From Bacteroidota bacterium (lineage in GTDB: Bacteria; Bacteroidota; Ignavibacteria; Kapaibacteriales; HRBIN21), in contig JAUQPR010000006.1 in the NCBI GenBank assembly GCA_030550275.1, forward strand, positions 62,001 through 126,000: 64,000 nt of DNA, given 5' to 3'. Positions 43,399 through 53,482 of this stretch are shown piece after piece. Numbering within the stretch: the first letter of the stretch is position 1; every line of letters begins with the position of its first letter. A program made the translations under genes and the position numbers. Under the pieces are notes generated by a model. The model was not told the DNA's origin. It made no database searches and was given only the letters and a program-made list of their open reading frames with translations.

Positions 43399-43706
43399 CC
43401 CGCGCCGTACGGGTCCTGGTTAATCAGCTCCGGATGCTCTGCAAGGGCAGGGTTGAGCTCCAGGACGCGCCCGCTGACCGGGGCATAGACATCGGCGACG
43501 GTCTTGACCGCCTCAAGCGTGGCAACGACTTGCCCGGCGTGGATCTCCTGCCCAGCAGAAACGGCGAAGTCCACGTACACGATGTCTCCGAGTTCGTGCT
43601 GCGCGTGGTCGGTGATGCCAACGGCAGCGGTGCTGTTGTCCACTCGGAGCCATTCGTGGTCCTTGGTGTAGTGGAGCTCTTCGGGGAAGTGCATGGGGAA
43701 CTGCAC
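43308..43706 (-). CDS. gcvH: Glycine cleavage system H protein
   Basis: A 132-residue lipoyl carrier. The lipoylated lysine is Lys68 in LEAVKTVADVYAPVSG; YTKDHEWLRV and VGITDHAQHELGDIVYVD are diagnostic. It shuttles the aminomethyl group between GcvP, GcvT and Lpd, none of which is here. Instead it follows accC by six bases. An internal ATG at 43694 is an alternative start. Confidence 0.93.
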   Translation of the reverse strand: MQFPMHFPEELHYTKDHEWLRVDNSTAAVGITDHAQHELGDIVYVDFAVSAGQEIHAGQVVATLEAVKTVADVYAPVSGRVLELNPALAEHPELINQDPYGAGWILQLELSNPEEVEQLLDAASYKALIGQV

Positions 43707-43712
43707 GGTTGG

Positions 43713-45098
43713 TTAGACCTCAACGGCGTATTGGCGCCAATCATGCTCCTCCAGGTAGCGCGTTGAGAAGTTGCCGGCGAGGAAGTCCGGGTTGTGCATC
43801 ATCGCACGGTGGAATGGGATCGTCGTGGCAATGCCTTCGATGACGAACTCCTCCAGCGCGCGCCGCATCTTGGCGATGGCTTCCTGCCGAGTTGGAGCAA
43901 CGGCGATGAGCTTGGCAATGAGGGAATCGTAGAAGGGCGGGATGGTGTAGCCCTGGTAGATGTGCGAATCCACGCGCACGCCCGGTGGACCCGGGAAGTG
44001 CAGGCTGGTGATCGTCCCCGGCGAGGGGCGCCAATCGTGGAAGGGGTCTTCGGCGTTGATGCGGCATTCGATGGCATGGAAGCGCGGAGGAGCAGGCTCA
44101 ATGGAGAGCGGCTCCCCGGCGGCGATGCGGAGCTGCTCCTTGATGAGGTCAATGCCACCGATGGACTCCTCGGTCACGGGATGCTCCACCTGGATGCGCG
44201 TGTTCATCTCCATGAAGTAGAAGTTGCGCTCAGCATCCACGAGGAACTCCACCGTGCCGGCATTGACGTAACCGACGGCTTGAGCGGCGCGGATGGCGGC
44301 TTCGCCCATTGCCTGGCGCAGCTCCGGAGTCATGATGGGCGAAGGGGATTCCTCGATGAGCTTCTGATGGCGGCGCTGGATCGAGCATTCGCGCTCGTTG
44401 AGATGGATGGTGCGACCGTAGTGGTCGGCGATGACCTGGATTTCAATGTGGCGCGGCTGCTCGATGAACTTCTCGATGTACAGGTCAGGATTGCCAAAAG
44501 CGGCTTCGGCTTCGTTGGATGCCAGGATGAAGGCGCGTTCCAACTCCTCTTCGCTGCGGACCAAGCGCATGCCTTTGCCGCCACCGCCAGCAGCAGCCTT
44601 GAGCATGATCGGGTAGCCGATTGCGTTGGCAATCTCACGTGCCTCCGAAAGCGAGCGGACAACCCCTTCACTGCCTGGAACGACCGGTACGCCGGCGGCT
44701 TGCACCGTCTCTTTCGCAACGGACTTGTTTCCCATCTTGGCTATCGCCTCAGGGCTTGGTCCGATGAAGACGAAGCCGCAGTCGCGGCAGATTTCGGCGA
44801 AGGTCTCGTTCTCGGCTAAAAACCCGTAGCCCGGATGGATCGCATCGGCGTTGGTGACCTCCGCTGCGGCGATGATGGCGGGGATGTTGAGGTAGCTCTG
44901 TTTGCTGGGCGGTGGTCCGATGCACACGGCTTCATCAGCAAAGCGCACGTGCAGCGAGTAGCGGTCCGCTTCCGAATAGACAGCCACCGTGCGGATCCCC
45001 AGCTCCTTGCAGGCGCGGATGACGCGCAGCGCAATCTCGCCCCGATTCGCAATGAGTACTTTGCGGAACACGGCTGGCGTGCGGAAGCTGTCAAACAT
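43713..45098 (-). CDS. accC: Biotin carboxylase
   Basis: A 461-residue ATP-grasp enzyme. Landmarks are [39 protein letters not shown], the glycine-rich loop [16 protein letters not shown], and [19 protein letters not shown]. It carboxylates biotin on the carrier protein AccB, which is not adjacent. Length fits free AccC (about 450), not a fused propionyl-CoA carboxylase. It could serve acetyl-CoA or another acyl-CoA carboxylase. Confidence 0.92.
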   Translation of the reverse strand: MFDSFRTPAVFRKVLIANRGEIALRVIRACKELGIRTVAVYSEADRYSLHVRFADEAVCIGPPPSKQSYLNIPAIIAAAEVTNADAIHPGYGFLAENETFAEICRDCGFVFIGPSPEAIAKMGNKSVAKETVQAAGVPVVPGSEGVVRSLSEAREIANAIGYPIMLKAAAGGGGKGMRLVRSEEELERAFILASNEAEAAFGNPDLYIEKFIEQPRHIEIQVIADHYGRTIHLNERECSIQRRHQKLIEESPSPIMTPELRQAMGEAAIRAAQAVGYVNAGTVEFLVDAERNFYFMEMNTRIQVEHPVTEESIGGIDLIKEQLRIAAGEPLSIEPAPPRFHAIECRINAEDPFHDWRPSPGTITSLHFPGPPGVRVDSHIYQGYTIPPFYDSLIAKLIAVAPTRQEAIAKMRRALEEFVIEGIATTIPFHRAMMHNPDFLAGNFSTRYLEEHDWRQYAVEV

Positions 45099-45148
45099 AC
45101 AGCGGCTGCGAAATTACGAAGCTGCGCTGCCGTCTGCGGAAGAGAGTG

Positions 45149-45156
45149 TACTTTTG
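45149..45156 (+). promoter_or_regulatory. TAnnTTTG promoter element for murA
   Basis: TACTTTTG, exact match, 26 bases before the murA ATG at 45182, which helps choose that start over ATGs at 45146 and 45167. Confidence 0.6.
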
Positions 45157-45181
45157 CCACCCCACGATGCGGGCACAACCG

Positions 45182-46441
45182 ATGGAGAAGCTGGTGATCT
45201 ACGGTGGGGAGCGGCTGCGCGGGAGGGTGCCGATCTCAGGCGCAAAGAACGCGGTGCTGGCGCTGATGCCGGCGGCGATACTGGCGCCAGGGGTGCATCG
45301 GCTCCGCAATGTCCCGCGGCTGCGCGATGTGTGGACGATGATGGAGCTGCTGGATGCCTTGGGCTGTCGCTGCCGCCTGGAGGGCAATGAGCTTGTGCTC
45401 GATACAAGTACCCTGCAGACGGTGCATGCCCCGCAGGAGCTGGTCCGCCGAATGCGTGCCTCCTTCTACGTGCTCGGACCGCTCCTGGCGCGCTACCGGC
45501 GTGCCGAAGTCCCGCTTCCGGGAGGGTGTGCCTGGGGACCGCGTCCGGTAGACCTGCATCTCAAGGGGTTGCAGGCACTGGGGGCGGAGCTGGAGCTGTG
45601 CGATGGCTACGTCTGCGCCACCGCCGAGCGCTTGCGCGGCACGGAGATTGTGCTGGATTTCCCCAGCGTTGGGGCAACGGGGAATCTGCTCATGGCAGCA
45701 AGCCTTGCCCACGGGCGCACGGTGATCCGCAATGCGGCGCAGGAGCCGGAGATCGTGCAGTTGGGCGAGTTCCTCCGCCAAATGGGTGCCCGAATTCGAG
45801 GGCTGGGAACCTCAGTGGTGGAGGTCGAGGGCGTCGAGGAGCTCCATCCCGCATCCATTGAGGTCATTCCCGATCGCATCGAGGCAGCAACCTTCCTGCT
45901 GGCGGCTGCAATCACTGGTGGGGAGGTCACCGTTGAGCCCGCGCGTCCGGAGCACCTGGAGGCGGTCCTGCAGCAGCTTGAGCGCGTTGGTGCCCGGCTC
46001 CACGTGAAGCCGAACTGCATCGAGCTTTCGATGGAGGGAGCACCGCTGCCCAGCCATATCGTTACTGCGCCCTTTCCGGGCTTCCCCACCGATGTGCAAG
46101 CGCAGTGGACTGCGCTGATGTTGCGCGCACCGGGCGTCTCTTCCGTGACGGATGCGATCTACCCCGACCGCTTCAAGCACGTGCCCGAGTTGCAGCGGCT
46201 GGGGGCGCAGATTGAGCTGCAGGGGAACACCGCTGTGGTTACCGGCGGGCGCCCGTTGCGTGGCAATCGCGTTGTCTCAAGCGATCTGCGGGCAAGCGCT
46301 GCACTGATTCTGGCAGGGCTCGTTGCCGAAGGGCGCACAGAGGTTCTGGAAATCCACCACATCGACCGCGGATATGAGGCGATTGAGCGGAAGCTGCAGC
46401 AGCTTGGTGCGCGGATTGAGCGCGTGGGCGTGCAGGATTAG
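45182..46441 (+). CDS. murA: UDP-N-acetylglucosamine 1-carboxyvinyltransferase
   Basis: A 419-residue MurA, first committed step of peptidoglycan synthesis: it adds enolpyruvate to UDP-GlcNAc. ISGAKNAVLALMPA is at the N-terminus, and the catalytic Cys116 sits in LPGGCAWGPRPVDLH. Cys means it should be fosfomycin-sensitive by family rule. NVPRLRDVWTMMELLDALG and DLRASAALILAGLVAEG are conserved. The EnvC-like gene overlaps its end. Confidence 0.94.
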   Translation: MEKLVIYGGERLRGRVPISGAKNAVLALMPAAILAPGVHRLRNVPRLRDVWTMMELLDALGCRCRLEGNELVLDTSTLQTVHAPQELVRRMRASFYVLGPLLARYRRAEVPLPGGCAWGPRPVDLHLKGLQALGAELELCDGYVCATAERLRGTEIVLDFPSVGATGNLLMAASLAHGRTVIRNAAQEPEIVQLGEFLRQMGARIRGLGTSVVEVEGVEELHPASIEVIPDRIEAATFLLAAAITGGEVTVEPARPEHLEAVLQQLERVGARLHVKPNCIELSMEGAPLPSHIVTAPFPGFPTDVQAQWTALMLRAPGVSSVTDAIYPDRFKHVPELQRLGAQIELQGNTAVVTGGRPLRGNRVVSSDLRASAALILAGLVAEGRTEVLEIHHIDRGYEAIERKLQQLGARIERVGVQD

Positions 46442-47543
46442 CCTCCTGCTGCTCCCGCTCTCGATGCTCGCCGCGCAGACCTCCACGCCGCAGGAGCGCC
46501 TGAGGGAGCTGCAGCGCGCCATTGAGGAACTGCGGGTGCAACTCCAGCAGACCCAGACCCGTGCCCAGGCACTCCAGCAGCAGCTTACGCAGCAGCAGCG
46601 CTACACGCAGCTTCTGGAGCGCTCCATCGCTCTGCTGGAGCAGGAGCTCCGCCGTGCAGATGACTCCATCGGGCGCTTGCGCCAAGAAATTGAGGCACTC
46701 CTGGGCACGCGCGCCGAGCTCGGTCTCCAGCAGCAGCGGCTGTTGCGGCAGCTCTACCGAGCACACCGCACCATGACAGCTCCGGAGCAGTTGGAGCGCC
46801 TGCGGGTCTACACCCGTAACCTATTCCGCGAACTTGGGCGGCGCGATGCACTCCTGAGCGCACAGCAAGACACCCTCCAGCGCTTACTGGGGCGATTGCA
46901 GGAGCTACAGCAGCAGCGTCAGCAGTGGCTTGAACGTCGGCGCGAACAGTACGCCGAGCGCCAGCGCTCCATCCAGCAGCAGCAGCGGTTGCTGGCGCAA
47001 CTGCAGCGCCAGCAGCGCCAACTTGAGCAGAGGCTCCAGCAGCGCCGAGCCGAAGCCCGAGCCCTGGAGCGCATGGTGAGTCGACTTGCCCGTGCGGAGA
47101 CACCGCCACGGCGCGCGCCCGAACAGGCATCGCTTGTGCCGGTGCCGCTGGGCTCAGGGCAACCCAAGTTCACCCCACCGGTGCCCATCGGACGCCTGCT
47201 GCGCGGCTACGGGCGGCAGCGCAATCCCGAAACCGGCATCGAGTGGGACAACCCCGGCATCGACATCGCCGTGGAGCGCGGTACCCCAGTTCGCGCGATT
47301 GCCCCTGGAGTAGTCAAGACGCTCACCTGGCTGCCCACCTACCAGTACGTCCTCATCCTGGAGCATGCGGGGGGCTTCCGCTCCGTGTACGCCAATCTCG
47401 AGCGGGTGAATGTCAGCCTCGGCAGCTCCGTCGCCGCAGGGCAGATCCTCGGTAGCAGCGGGCAGACTCCCGAAGGCGAAGGGATACACTTCCAGCTCTG
47501 GCAGAACCGGCAGCGGCTGGACCCGCTGAAGTGGATTCGGTAG
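46374..47543 (+). CDS. EnvC-like murein hydrolase activator with degenerate LytM domain
   Basis: A 389-residue exported protein: signal segment (ISLLLLPLSMLAAQ), a long coiled coil of Gln/Arg/Leu heptads (about residues 35-260) and a C-terminal LytM/M23 domain (about 285-389). Two of the zinc ligands are lost: the HxxxD site reads DNPGID and the HxH site reads GIHF. This is the pattern of EnvC, which activates amidases instead of cutting. The start may be the ATG at 46374 or the GTG at 46407; both lie inside murA. No amidase gene is in the window. Confidence 0.83.
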   Translation: MRRLSGSCSSLVRGLSAWACRISLLLLPLSMLAAQTSTPQERLRELQRAIEELRVQLQQTQTRAQALQQQLTQQQRYTQLLERSIALLEQELRRADDSIGRLRQEIEALLGTRAELGLQQQRLLRQLYRAHRTMTAPEQLERLRVYTRNLFRELGRRDALLSAQQDTLQRLLGRLQELQQQRQQWLERRREQYAERQRSIQQQQRLLAQLQRQQRQLEQRLQQRRAEARALERMVSRLARAETPPRRAPEQASLVPVPLGSGQPKFTPPVPIGRLLRGYGRQRNPETGIEWDNPGIDIAVERGTPVRAIAPGVVKTLTWLPTYQYVLILEHAGGFRSVYANLERVNVSLGSSVAAGQILGSSGQTPEGEGIHFQLWQNRQRLDPLKWIR

Positions 47544-47547
47544 GGGC

Positions 47548-47991
47548 TTACTTCTTCTGCCCCGGCTTTCCAGCTTTGCGGACTGCAGCAACCTCTTGTG
47601 CTGTGACGATGCCGCCGCTATTGCCGAAGCTATTGTACACGTAGGTCAGAACCGCTGCAAGGTCGGCGTCGTTGTACGGTGCCGGCGGCATAACACCGTT
47701 GTAGGTCTTGCCGTTGACCACAATTTTGCCCGACAAGCCGAAGACCAGCGCGCGAATGACTGCCTGCTTGTCCTTGAGGTAATCGGATTTCGCCAGCGGA
47801 GGGTAGACTCCAGGGATACCCTGCCCGTTGGCTTGGTGGCAGGTCTTGCAGTAGCTCTGGTAGATCTGCTGACCGCGCTGCATGACGGCGGCGGGCGGAG
47901 CAGCGGTGGCTTGCTGTGCAGGGGTGCTCTGGAGCTCCTGGGCGCACGCGATGGAGAGCAGCAGAGCGGATGCAAGCAGTGCCGGCTTCAT
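47548..47991 (-). CDS. Class I cytochrome c lipoprotein
   Basis: A 147-residue single-haem cytochrome. Residues 48-52 are CKTCH (haem attachment), and the axial Met is likely in YNGVMPPAP. The N-terminus ends LLLSIAC, a lipobox, so it is probably membrane-tethered in the periplasm. It should carry electrons in respiration. A TAAGTTTG element lies 41 bases upstream. It converges with the EnvC-like gene, four bases apart. Confidence 0.88.
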   Translation of the reverse strand: MKPALLASALLLSIACAQELQSTPAQQATAAPPAAVMQRGQQIYQSYCKTCHQANGQGIPGVYPPLAKSDYLKDKQAVIRALVFGLSGKIVVNGKTYNGVMPPAPYNDADLAAVLTYVYNSFGNSGGIVTAQEVAAVRKAGKPGQKK

Positions 47992-48031
47992 TGGAGTCCG
48001 ATGCAATGGTTTGACTTGCGCTACGGCAGTG

Positions 48032-48039
48032 CAAACTTA
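48032..48039 (-). promoter_or_regulatory. TAnnTTTG promoter element for the cytochrome c gene
   Basis: Minus-strand TAAGTTTG, exact match, 41 bases before the ATG at 47991, in the gap between this gene and the LexA-like gene. Confidence 0.55.
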
Positions 48040-48072
48040 TTCACAACGTCCTGGCAAAGAAGCTGAGCTGCG

Positions 48073-48726
48073 TCAGCTTTTGGGCTCCAGGGTTCGGATG
48101 AGCCCGATCACATGGAGCACTACGGCGACATCGGGTTCCCCTTCGCGGAATCGGATCGGAGGAAAGCTCCGTGCGGAGGCGCTCAGTTCCCAAGCGGAAT
48201 CCCGCTTGCGAAGACGCCGGACGAGCAGGAGGCCGTGCAACAGTGCTCCTACAATGCAGCCTTCGCGCAGCTCGGAGCTCCGCACCGCGAGGAGGAGGTC
48301 GCCCGGGAGGATGCCCTCGGCAGAGAGGGCGTCATCGGGCATCGCAACGGCGTACAATGGGCGCTGAGGGAAGAGTCGGGCATCGAGCGTGATGTAGGCG
48401 TTTGCATGCTCGAACAGCTCCTCTGCTGAGCCGAAGAAGCCGTTCGAGAGCACCGGGACGCTCACGAGCGAAGCTTGTGAGAGGCTGGGTGCAGGGAGGT
48501 CCTGCCCGATGGTGAGGCGGAAGGCGCGGGAGCGGCGCTGCTCGCTGCGCTCCAGATATCCCTTCTGCGCCAGCACCCGCAGGAGGCGGTGCACGGCATT
48601 AGGGGAGCGGCAGCCCAACGCCTGGCAGAGTTCACGCACCGTCGGAGGAAAGCCACGGGTGCGCAGGCTCTCTCGAATGAGCTGGAGGACCTGCGTTTGG
48701 CGCTTTGTGAGCTTCGTATCGGGCAT
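48073..48726 (-). CDS. LexA-like repressor lacking the self-cleavage dyad
   Basis: A 217-residue LexA-family protein. The N-terminal winged helix is well conserved (LTKRQTQVLQLIRESLRTRG, PPTVRELCQALGCRSPNAV, RLLRVLAQKGYLER). The C-terminal peptidase-like domain aligns through AEGILPGDLLLAV, but Ala133 replaces the catalytic Ser, Arg170 replaces the catalytic Lys, and Phe-Gly (98-99) stands in for the Ala-Gly scissile bond. By family rules it should bind DNA but not self-cleave with RecA. The ATG at 48726 lies 25 bases below a TATCTTTG element and two GAACN4GTTC boxes, so it is probably autoregulated. Confidence 0.88.
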   Translation of the reverse strand: MPDTKLTKRQTQVLQLIRESLRTRGFPPTVRELCQALGCRSPNAVHRLLRVLAQKGYLERSEQRRSRAFRLTIGQDLPAPSLSQASLVSVPVLSNGFFGSAEELFEHANAYITLDARLFPQRPLYAVAMPDDALSAEGILPGDLLLAVRSSELREGCIVGALLHGLLLVRRLRKRDSAWELSASARSFPPIRFREGEPDVAVVLHVIGLIRTLEPKS

Positions 48727-48750
48727 GGGAGCCTTCCGTGTTGGGCACTG

Positions 48751-48758
48751 CAAAGATA
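48751..48758 (-). promoter_or_regulatory. TAnnTTTG promoter element for the LexA-like gene
   Basis: Minus-strand TATCTTTG, exact match, 25 bases before the ATG at 48726. The first GAACN4GTTC box begins two bases upstream of it, so a bound repressor would block this promoter. Confidence 0.6.
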
Positions 48759-48760
48759 GT

Positions 48761-48772
48761 GAACGCGTGTTC
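48761..48772. promoter_or_regulatory. SOS-type LexA operator, box 1
   Basis: GAACGCGTGTTC, a perfect GAACN4GTTC palindrome like the LexA box of Gram-positive bacteria. It abuts the promoter element of the LexA-like gene. Confidence 0.7.
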
Positions 48773-48791
48773 AGTGGCAGCTTATGAAGGT

Positions 48792-48803
48792 GAACGTCTG
48801 TTC
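48792..48803. promoter_or_regulatory. SOS-type LexA operator, box 2
   Basis: GAACGTCTGTTC, a second GAACN4GTTC box. Its centre is 31 bases from box 1, close to three helical turns, so two dimers would lie on the same face of the DNA. Confidence 0.7.
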
Positions 48804-48999
48804 ACTTCAGGGATGCGATGAGTGGCATGGAGAGGCGGGCTGCTGCCGTAAACGATGGATAACGGCAGTTTTGTACAAATTGATGTGCGATTTTGGGCGA
48901 AAATCGCTCATTTTGAGCCTCGAGCTCGGCTCGACGGTCGGAGCATGGCAGCGGAGTGCAGGGAGAATTCCGCTGCAGTGTTAGTTCGCGGGCGGCTGG
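48804..48999. promoter_or_regulatory. Palindrome-rich region between the LexA-like gene and mraZ
   Basis: Together with the two boxes this makes up the roughly 300-base gap at 48754-49056, where no gene is seen. It holds several inverted repeats. These are CTGCCGT/ACGGCAG (48843-48849 and 48862-48868), the palindrome TTTGTACAAA (48870-48879), GCGATTTT/AAAATCGC with a five-base loop (48887-48907), and GCTCA/TGAGC (48907-48919). The stretch is more A/T-rich than its surroundings. The repeats may be operators or RNA structure in the mraZ leader. Confidence 0.5.
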
Positions 49000-49014
49000 T
49001 GGGAGAAAGTGGGA
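49000..49014 (+). promoter_or_regulatory. MraZ-binding repeats
   Basis: TGGGA occurs at 49000-49004 and 49010-49014, separated by five bases. In Escherichia coli MraZ represses its operon by binding TGGGN repeats with five-base spacers. Only two repeats are clear here. They lie just upstream of the preferred mraZ start at 49057. Confidence 0.5.
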
Positions 49015-49056
49015 GAAGTGCCCAGCCCAGTCGGTCGCAGCAGCCGGAGCGGTGTC

Positions 49057-49503
49057 GTGGCGTTCTTCAAGGGACAGGAGCTCTACTCGCTCGACAGCAA
49101 AGGGCGGGTGAACATCCCCGCCAAGATGCGGCGGAGCCTCTCCCCGGAGGCGCAGGACACCTTTGTGGTCACACGCGGTGTGGACCGCTGCATTGTGGCG
49201 TATCCGCTGGACGAATGGCGCAAGTACGAGGAGCGCTTTGCCCGGCTCAACCAGTACGATGAGCAGGAGCGTTTCTTCCTGCGCATGATCCTTGCTTGGA
49301 GCGAGGAGGTGCAGCTGGACGCGCAGCAGCGCATCATGCTCCCGCGCCGATTGCTGGAGTTTGCCGGCATCGAGAACAAGGTGACGATTGTCGGGGTGGT
49401 GGACCACATCGAGTTTTGGAATCCGGAGGAGTTCGAGCGCTACTTGAGCGGATTTGCGCAGTCGTACGAGCAGGTTGCAGCACAGGTGATGCGGCGCTCA
49501 TGA
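49057..49503 (+). CDS. mraZ: Transcriptional regulator MraZ
   Basis: A 148-residue MraZ with two AbrB-like halves: YSLDSKGRVNIPAKMRR, and later VQLDAQQRIMLPRRLLEFAG. It forms a ring that binds repeats in its own promoter. I prefer the GTG at 49057, with GGAG seven bases upstream, because a start at GTG 49009 would put the TGGGA repeats inside the gene. Its end overlaps rsmH by four bases. Confidence 0.9.
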   Translation: MAFFKGQELYSLDSKGRVNIPAKMRRSLSPEAQDTFVVTRGVDRCIVAYPLDEWRKYEERFARLNQYDEQERFFLRMILAWSEEVQLDAQQRIMLPRRLLEFAGIENKVTIVGVVDHIEFWNPEEFERYLSGFAQSYEQVAAQVMRRS

Positions 49504-50438
49504 CCAGGATGCAGCCAGGGGCTGGGGCGGTCTACCATGTGCCAGTGATGGTGCAGGAGGTGCTGCAGTGGCTGCTGACGGCGGAGGTGGGGATCTATGT
49601 GGACGGGACGCTCGGCGGAGGGGGGCATACGGCAGCGCTCCTGGAGCGCTTGGCGCCGTCGGCGCAGGTGATCGGCATTGATGCCGATCCGGAGGCGCTG
49701 GAGTACTGTCGGCAGCGCTTTGCGCAGGAGATTGCCCAAGGGCGGCTACGCTTGGTGCAGGGCAATTTCCGAAAGGTGTGCGTTCTGCTTGCAGACGTTG
49801 TGGGGAAGGTGCAGGGCTTCCTGCTGGACCTGGGGGTGTCGTGGCACCAGTTGGACACACCGGCTCGGGGGTTTACCTTCCGAGCACGGGCACCGCTGGA
49901 TATGCGCTTCGATCCCCGCGCACCCCGCAGTGCGGAAGCCCTGCTGGCTGCAGCATCAGAGGAAGAGCTCGCGTCGCTCCTTCGCCGCTACGGCGAGGAG
50001 CCCCGCGCAGGGGCGATCGCCCGCCGGATTGTCCAGCGCCGGCGCATCGCCCCGTTGCGGACCACGGCCGACCTGCGCGCGGTGGTGGAGGAGGTCGTCC
50101 CTCCTCCCCACCGCCGTAAGGCGTTAGCACGCGTATTCCAAGCCCTGCGCATTGCGGTCAACGACGAGCTCGCCGCGCTCCAGGAGGCACTGCAGTGTGC
50201 TCCACAACTGTTGTGTGCCGGCGGACGGCTCGTCGTCATCAGCTACCATTCGCTGGAGGACCGCATTGTCAAGCAGTACCTGCGCTCAACTTCCGCACTT
50301 CCCGTGCCAGTTTTCCGCATCCTCACGCCCAAGCCCGTTCGCCCAACTCCGCAGGAGGTTGCAGCCAATCCGCGGGCGCGCAGTGCACGGCTGCGTGCTG
50401 CGGAGCGCTTGGCTACGCCCTCTCCACCGGCGTCGTAG
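49500..50438 (+). CDS. rsmH: 16S rRNA (cytosine-1402-N4)-methyltransferase RsmH
   Basis: A 312-residue RsmH (MraW). Features are YHVPVMVQEVLQWL, the SAM motif YVDGTLGGGGHTAALLE, FLLDLGVSWHQLD, PLDMRFDP and VISYHSLEDRIVKQYLR. It methylates C1402 in the ribosomal P site. In most bacteria ftsL, ftsI and mur genes follow; here the run ends after rsmH and the next gene lies on the other strand. Confidence 0.95.
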   Translation: MTRMQPGAGAVYHVPVMVQEVLQWLLTAEVGIYVDGTLGGGGHTAALLERLAPSAQVIGIDADPEALEYCRQRFAQEIAQGRLRLVQGNFRKVCVLLADVVGKVQGFLLDLGVSWHQLDTPARGFTFRARAPLDMRFDPRAPRSAEALLAAASEEELASLLRRYGEEPRAGAIARRIVQRRRIAPLRTTADLRAVVEEVVPPPHRRKALARVFQALRIAVNDELAALQEALQCAPQLLCAGGRLVVISYHSLEDRIVKQYLRSTSALPVPVFRILTPKPVRPTPQEVAANPRARSARLRAAERLATPSPPAS

Positions 50439-50467
50439 AGCGGCCGGAAGAACATCGCTCGTGCTGC

Positions 50468-51745
50468 CTATGGTGGACACACCTGCTGGTATACCGCGCG
50501 GAGGAGAGCCTCCTCTTCCGGGAGGAGGCTGCGTTGCCGGCGTGCCATCATCCGGCGGGCAACCAAAAGAGCTCGCTCCAGCTCGTACACCTGGGGTTGT
50601 GCTGCATTGCCCCAGCTAAAGGGACGGACGTGGCGTGCCTCCATTCCACCTGCCAAGATGTTGGCAAACGCGCCGATGACGATGCCCGTGCGCAGGAGCG
50701 TCCCAATGGCGGTCTTGGCGTGGTCCCCACACAGGGCGCCGAGGAACAGTTCACCCGTGTCCACAATGCCGCTGGGAAGCTCAACGCGCACGGTGCCGTA
50801 GGTGTTCTTCAGGTTCGAGGTTGTGGTTCCGGCGCCCAGGTTCACCCATTCGCCGATGTAGGAGTGCCCGACGAACCCCTCGTGCTGCTTGTTGGCGTAA
50901 GCGTGGAAGATGGTGTGGGTGATCTCTCCACCGATTCGGCACTGCTCGCCCAGCACGGAGTAGGGACCGATCGTGGCGTGCGCGCGGACGATGCTCCCGG
51001 CACCGATGGCGCACGGTCCGCATACGAGGGCATGGGGTTCAACGGTGACCCCTTCGCCGATGAGGATTGGACCCGTTCGGGCGTCCAGTACAACTCCGGG
51101 AAGCAGCGTGGCGGAATCAGCAATCCAGACCTGCTGGGGCTCCAGGACCCACACTCCATGCCGGCGCCACCGGCGGGCATCGCAGCCCAAGGGGAAGTAG
51201 CGCGCCGCGTGCTCGAAGAGCTCGGTGCCCCCCCGGAGTGTTTCCCACAGGAAGTTCAGCTTCGGCAGGGAGAGGGTCTCCCGAGGCAGCTGCGCTGCCC
51301 ACTGTGCCAGCTCTGGAGTCCATGTGCCGGTGCCAAGGAGCTCCAGTTGTACCACCGGGCGGAGGATCCAGAGGGCAGCAAGGGAGGAATCCGACCACAC
51401 CGCCACGGCATCCACACCCTGGCGCTGTGCGGTGTGGGCAAGCTCGCATAAGCGCTCAGCAGTGGATTGGCGCGGGAGGATTCGGGCATCCAGCAGCACA
51501 AGCGGAAGGCGAAGCTCGCCCGTGCACTGTTCGGGGAAGCGGGCGCAGAAGGCGCTGCGGTGCAGTTGCCGCTCCGGTGGGGCAACACAGCCGATGCTCC
51601 TGGGCGAGAGCAGCCGCTGCCACCATTCGATGAGCCGGAACGGACCGCAACGCAGCTCCCAGACAGGGTGAAGGAGGCTCCAGGGGTAGAAGTGTTCGGC
51701 AGCGGCGCTGTCCAGCTCCCCCAGCAGCAGGGTCTCTGGGGTCAT
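50468..51745 (-). CDS. GlmU-like sugar-nucleotidyltransferase/left-handed beta-helix protein
   Basis: A 425-residue protein of the Bacteroidetes GlmU-like type. The first 180 residues are a weakly conserved nucleotidyltransferase-like part ([20 protein letters not shown]). The second half is a hexapeptide-repeat beta helix ([40 protein letters not shown]) with [22 protein letters not shown], matching GlmU-like proteins. It may act on a sugar phosphate; true GlmU activity is not certain because the N-terminal GxGTRM-like loop is absent. It starts three bases after the pyrG stop. Confidence 0.82.
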   Translation of the reverse strand: MTPETLLLGELDSAAAEHFYPWSLLHPVWELRCGPFRLIEWWQRLLSPRSIGCVAPPERQLHRSAFCARFPEQCTGELRLPLVLLDARILPRQSTAERLCELAHTAQRQGVDAVAVWSDSSLAALWILRPVVQLELLGTGTWTPELAQWAAQLPRETLSLPKLNFLWETLRGGTELFEHAARYFPLGCDARRWRRHGVWVLEPQQVWIADSATLLPGVVLDARTGPILIGEGVTVEPHALVCGPCAIGAGSIVRAHATIGPYSVLGEQCRIGGEITHTIFHAYANKQHEGFVGHSYIGEWVNLGAGTTTSNLKNTYGTVRVELPSGIVDTGELFLGALCGDHAKTAIGTLLRTGIVIGAFANILAGGMEARHVRPFSWGNAAQPQVYELERALLVARRMMARRQRSLLPEEEALLRAVYQQVCPP

Positions 51746-51748
51746 GGC

Positions 51749-53449
<1,701 letters not shown>

Positions 53450-53457
53450 TCAAACTT
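53450..53457 (-). promoter_or_regulatory. TAnnTTTG promoter element for pyrG
   Basis: Minus-strand TAAGTTTG, exact match, 61 bases before the pyrG ATG at 53389 and ten before the alternative start at 53440. The long leader could hold regulation of pyrG. Confidence 0.5.
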
Positions 53458-53482
53458 AGAGAAAACGGCTCGGATGCGGGGC

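Noticed and set aside
48073-48726. Ser135 as a shifted catalytic serine in the LexA-like protein
   Set aside because: Anchoring on the GILPGDLLLAV segment puts Ala133 at the catalytic position; using Ser135 needs a two-residue gap in a loop of fixed length, and Lys is missing in any case.
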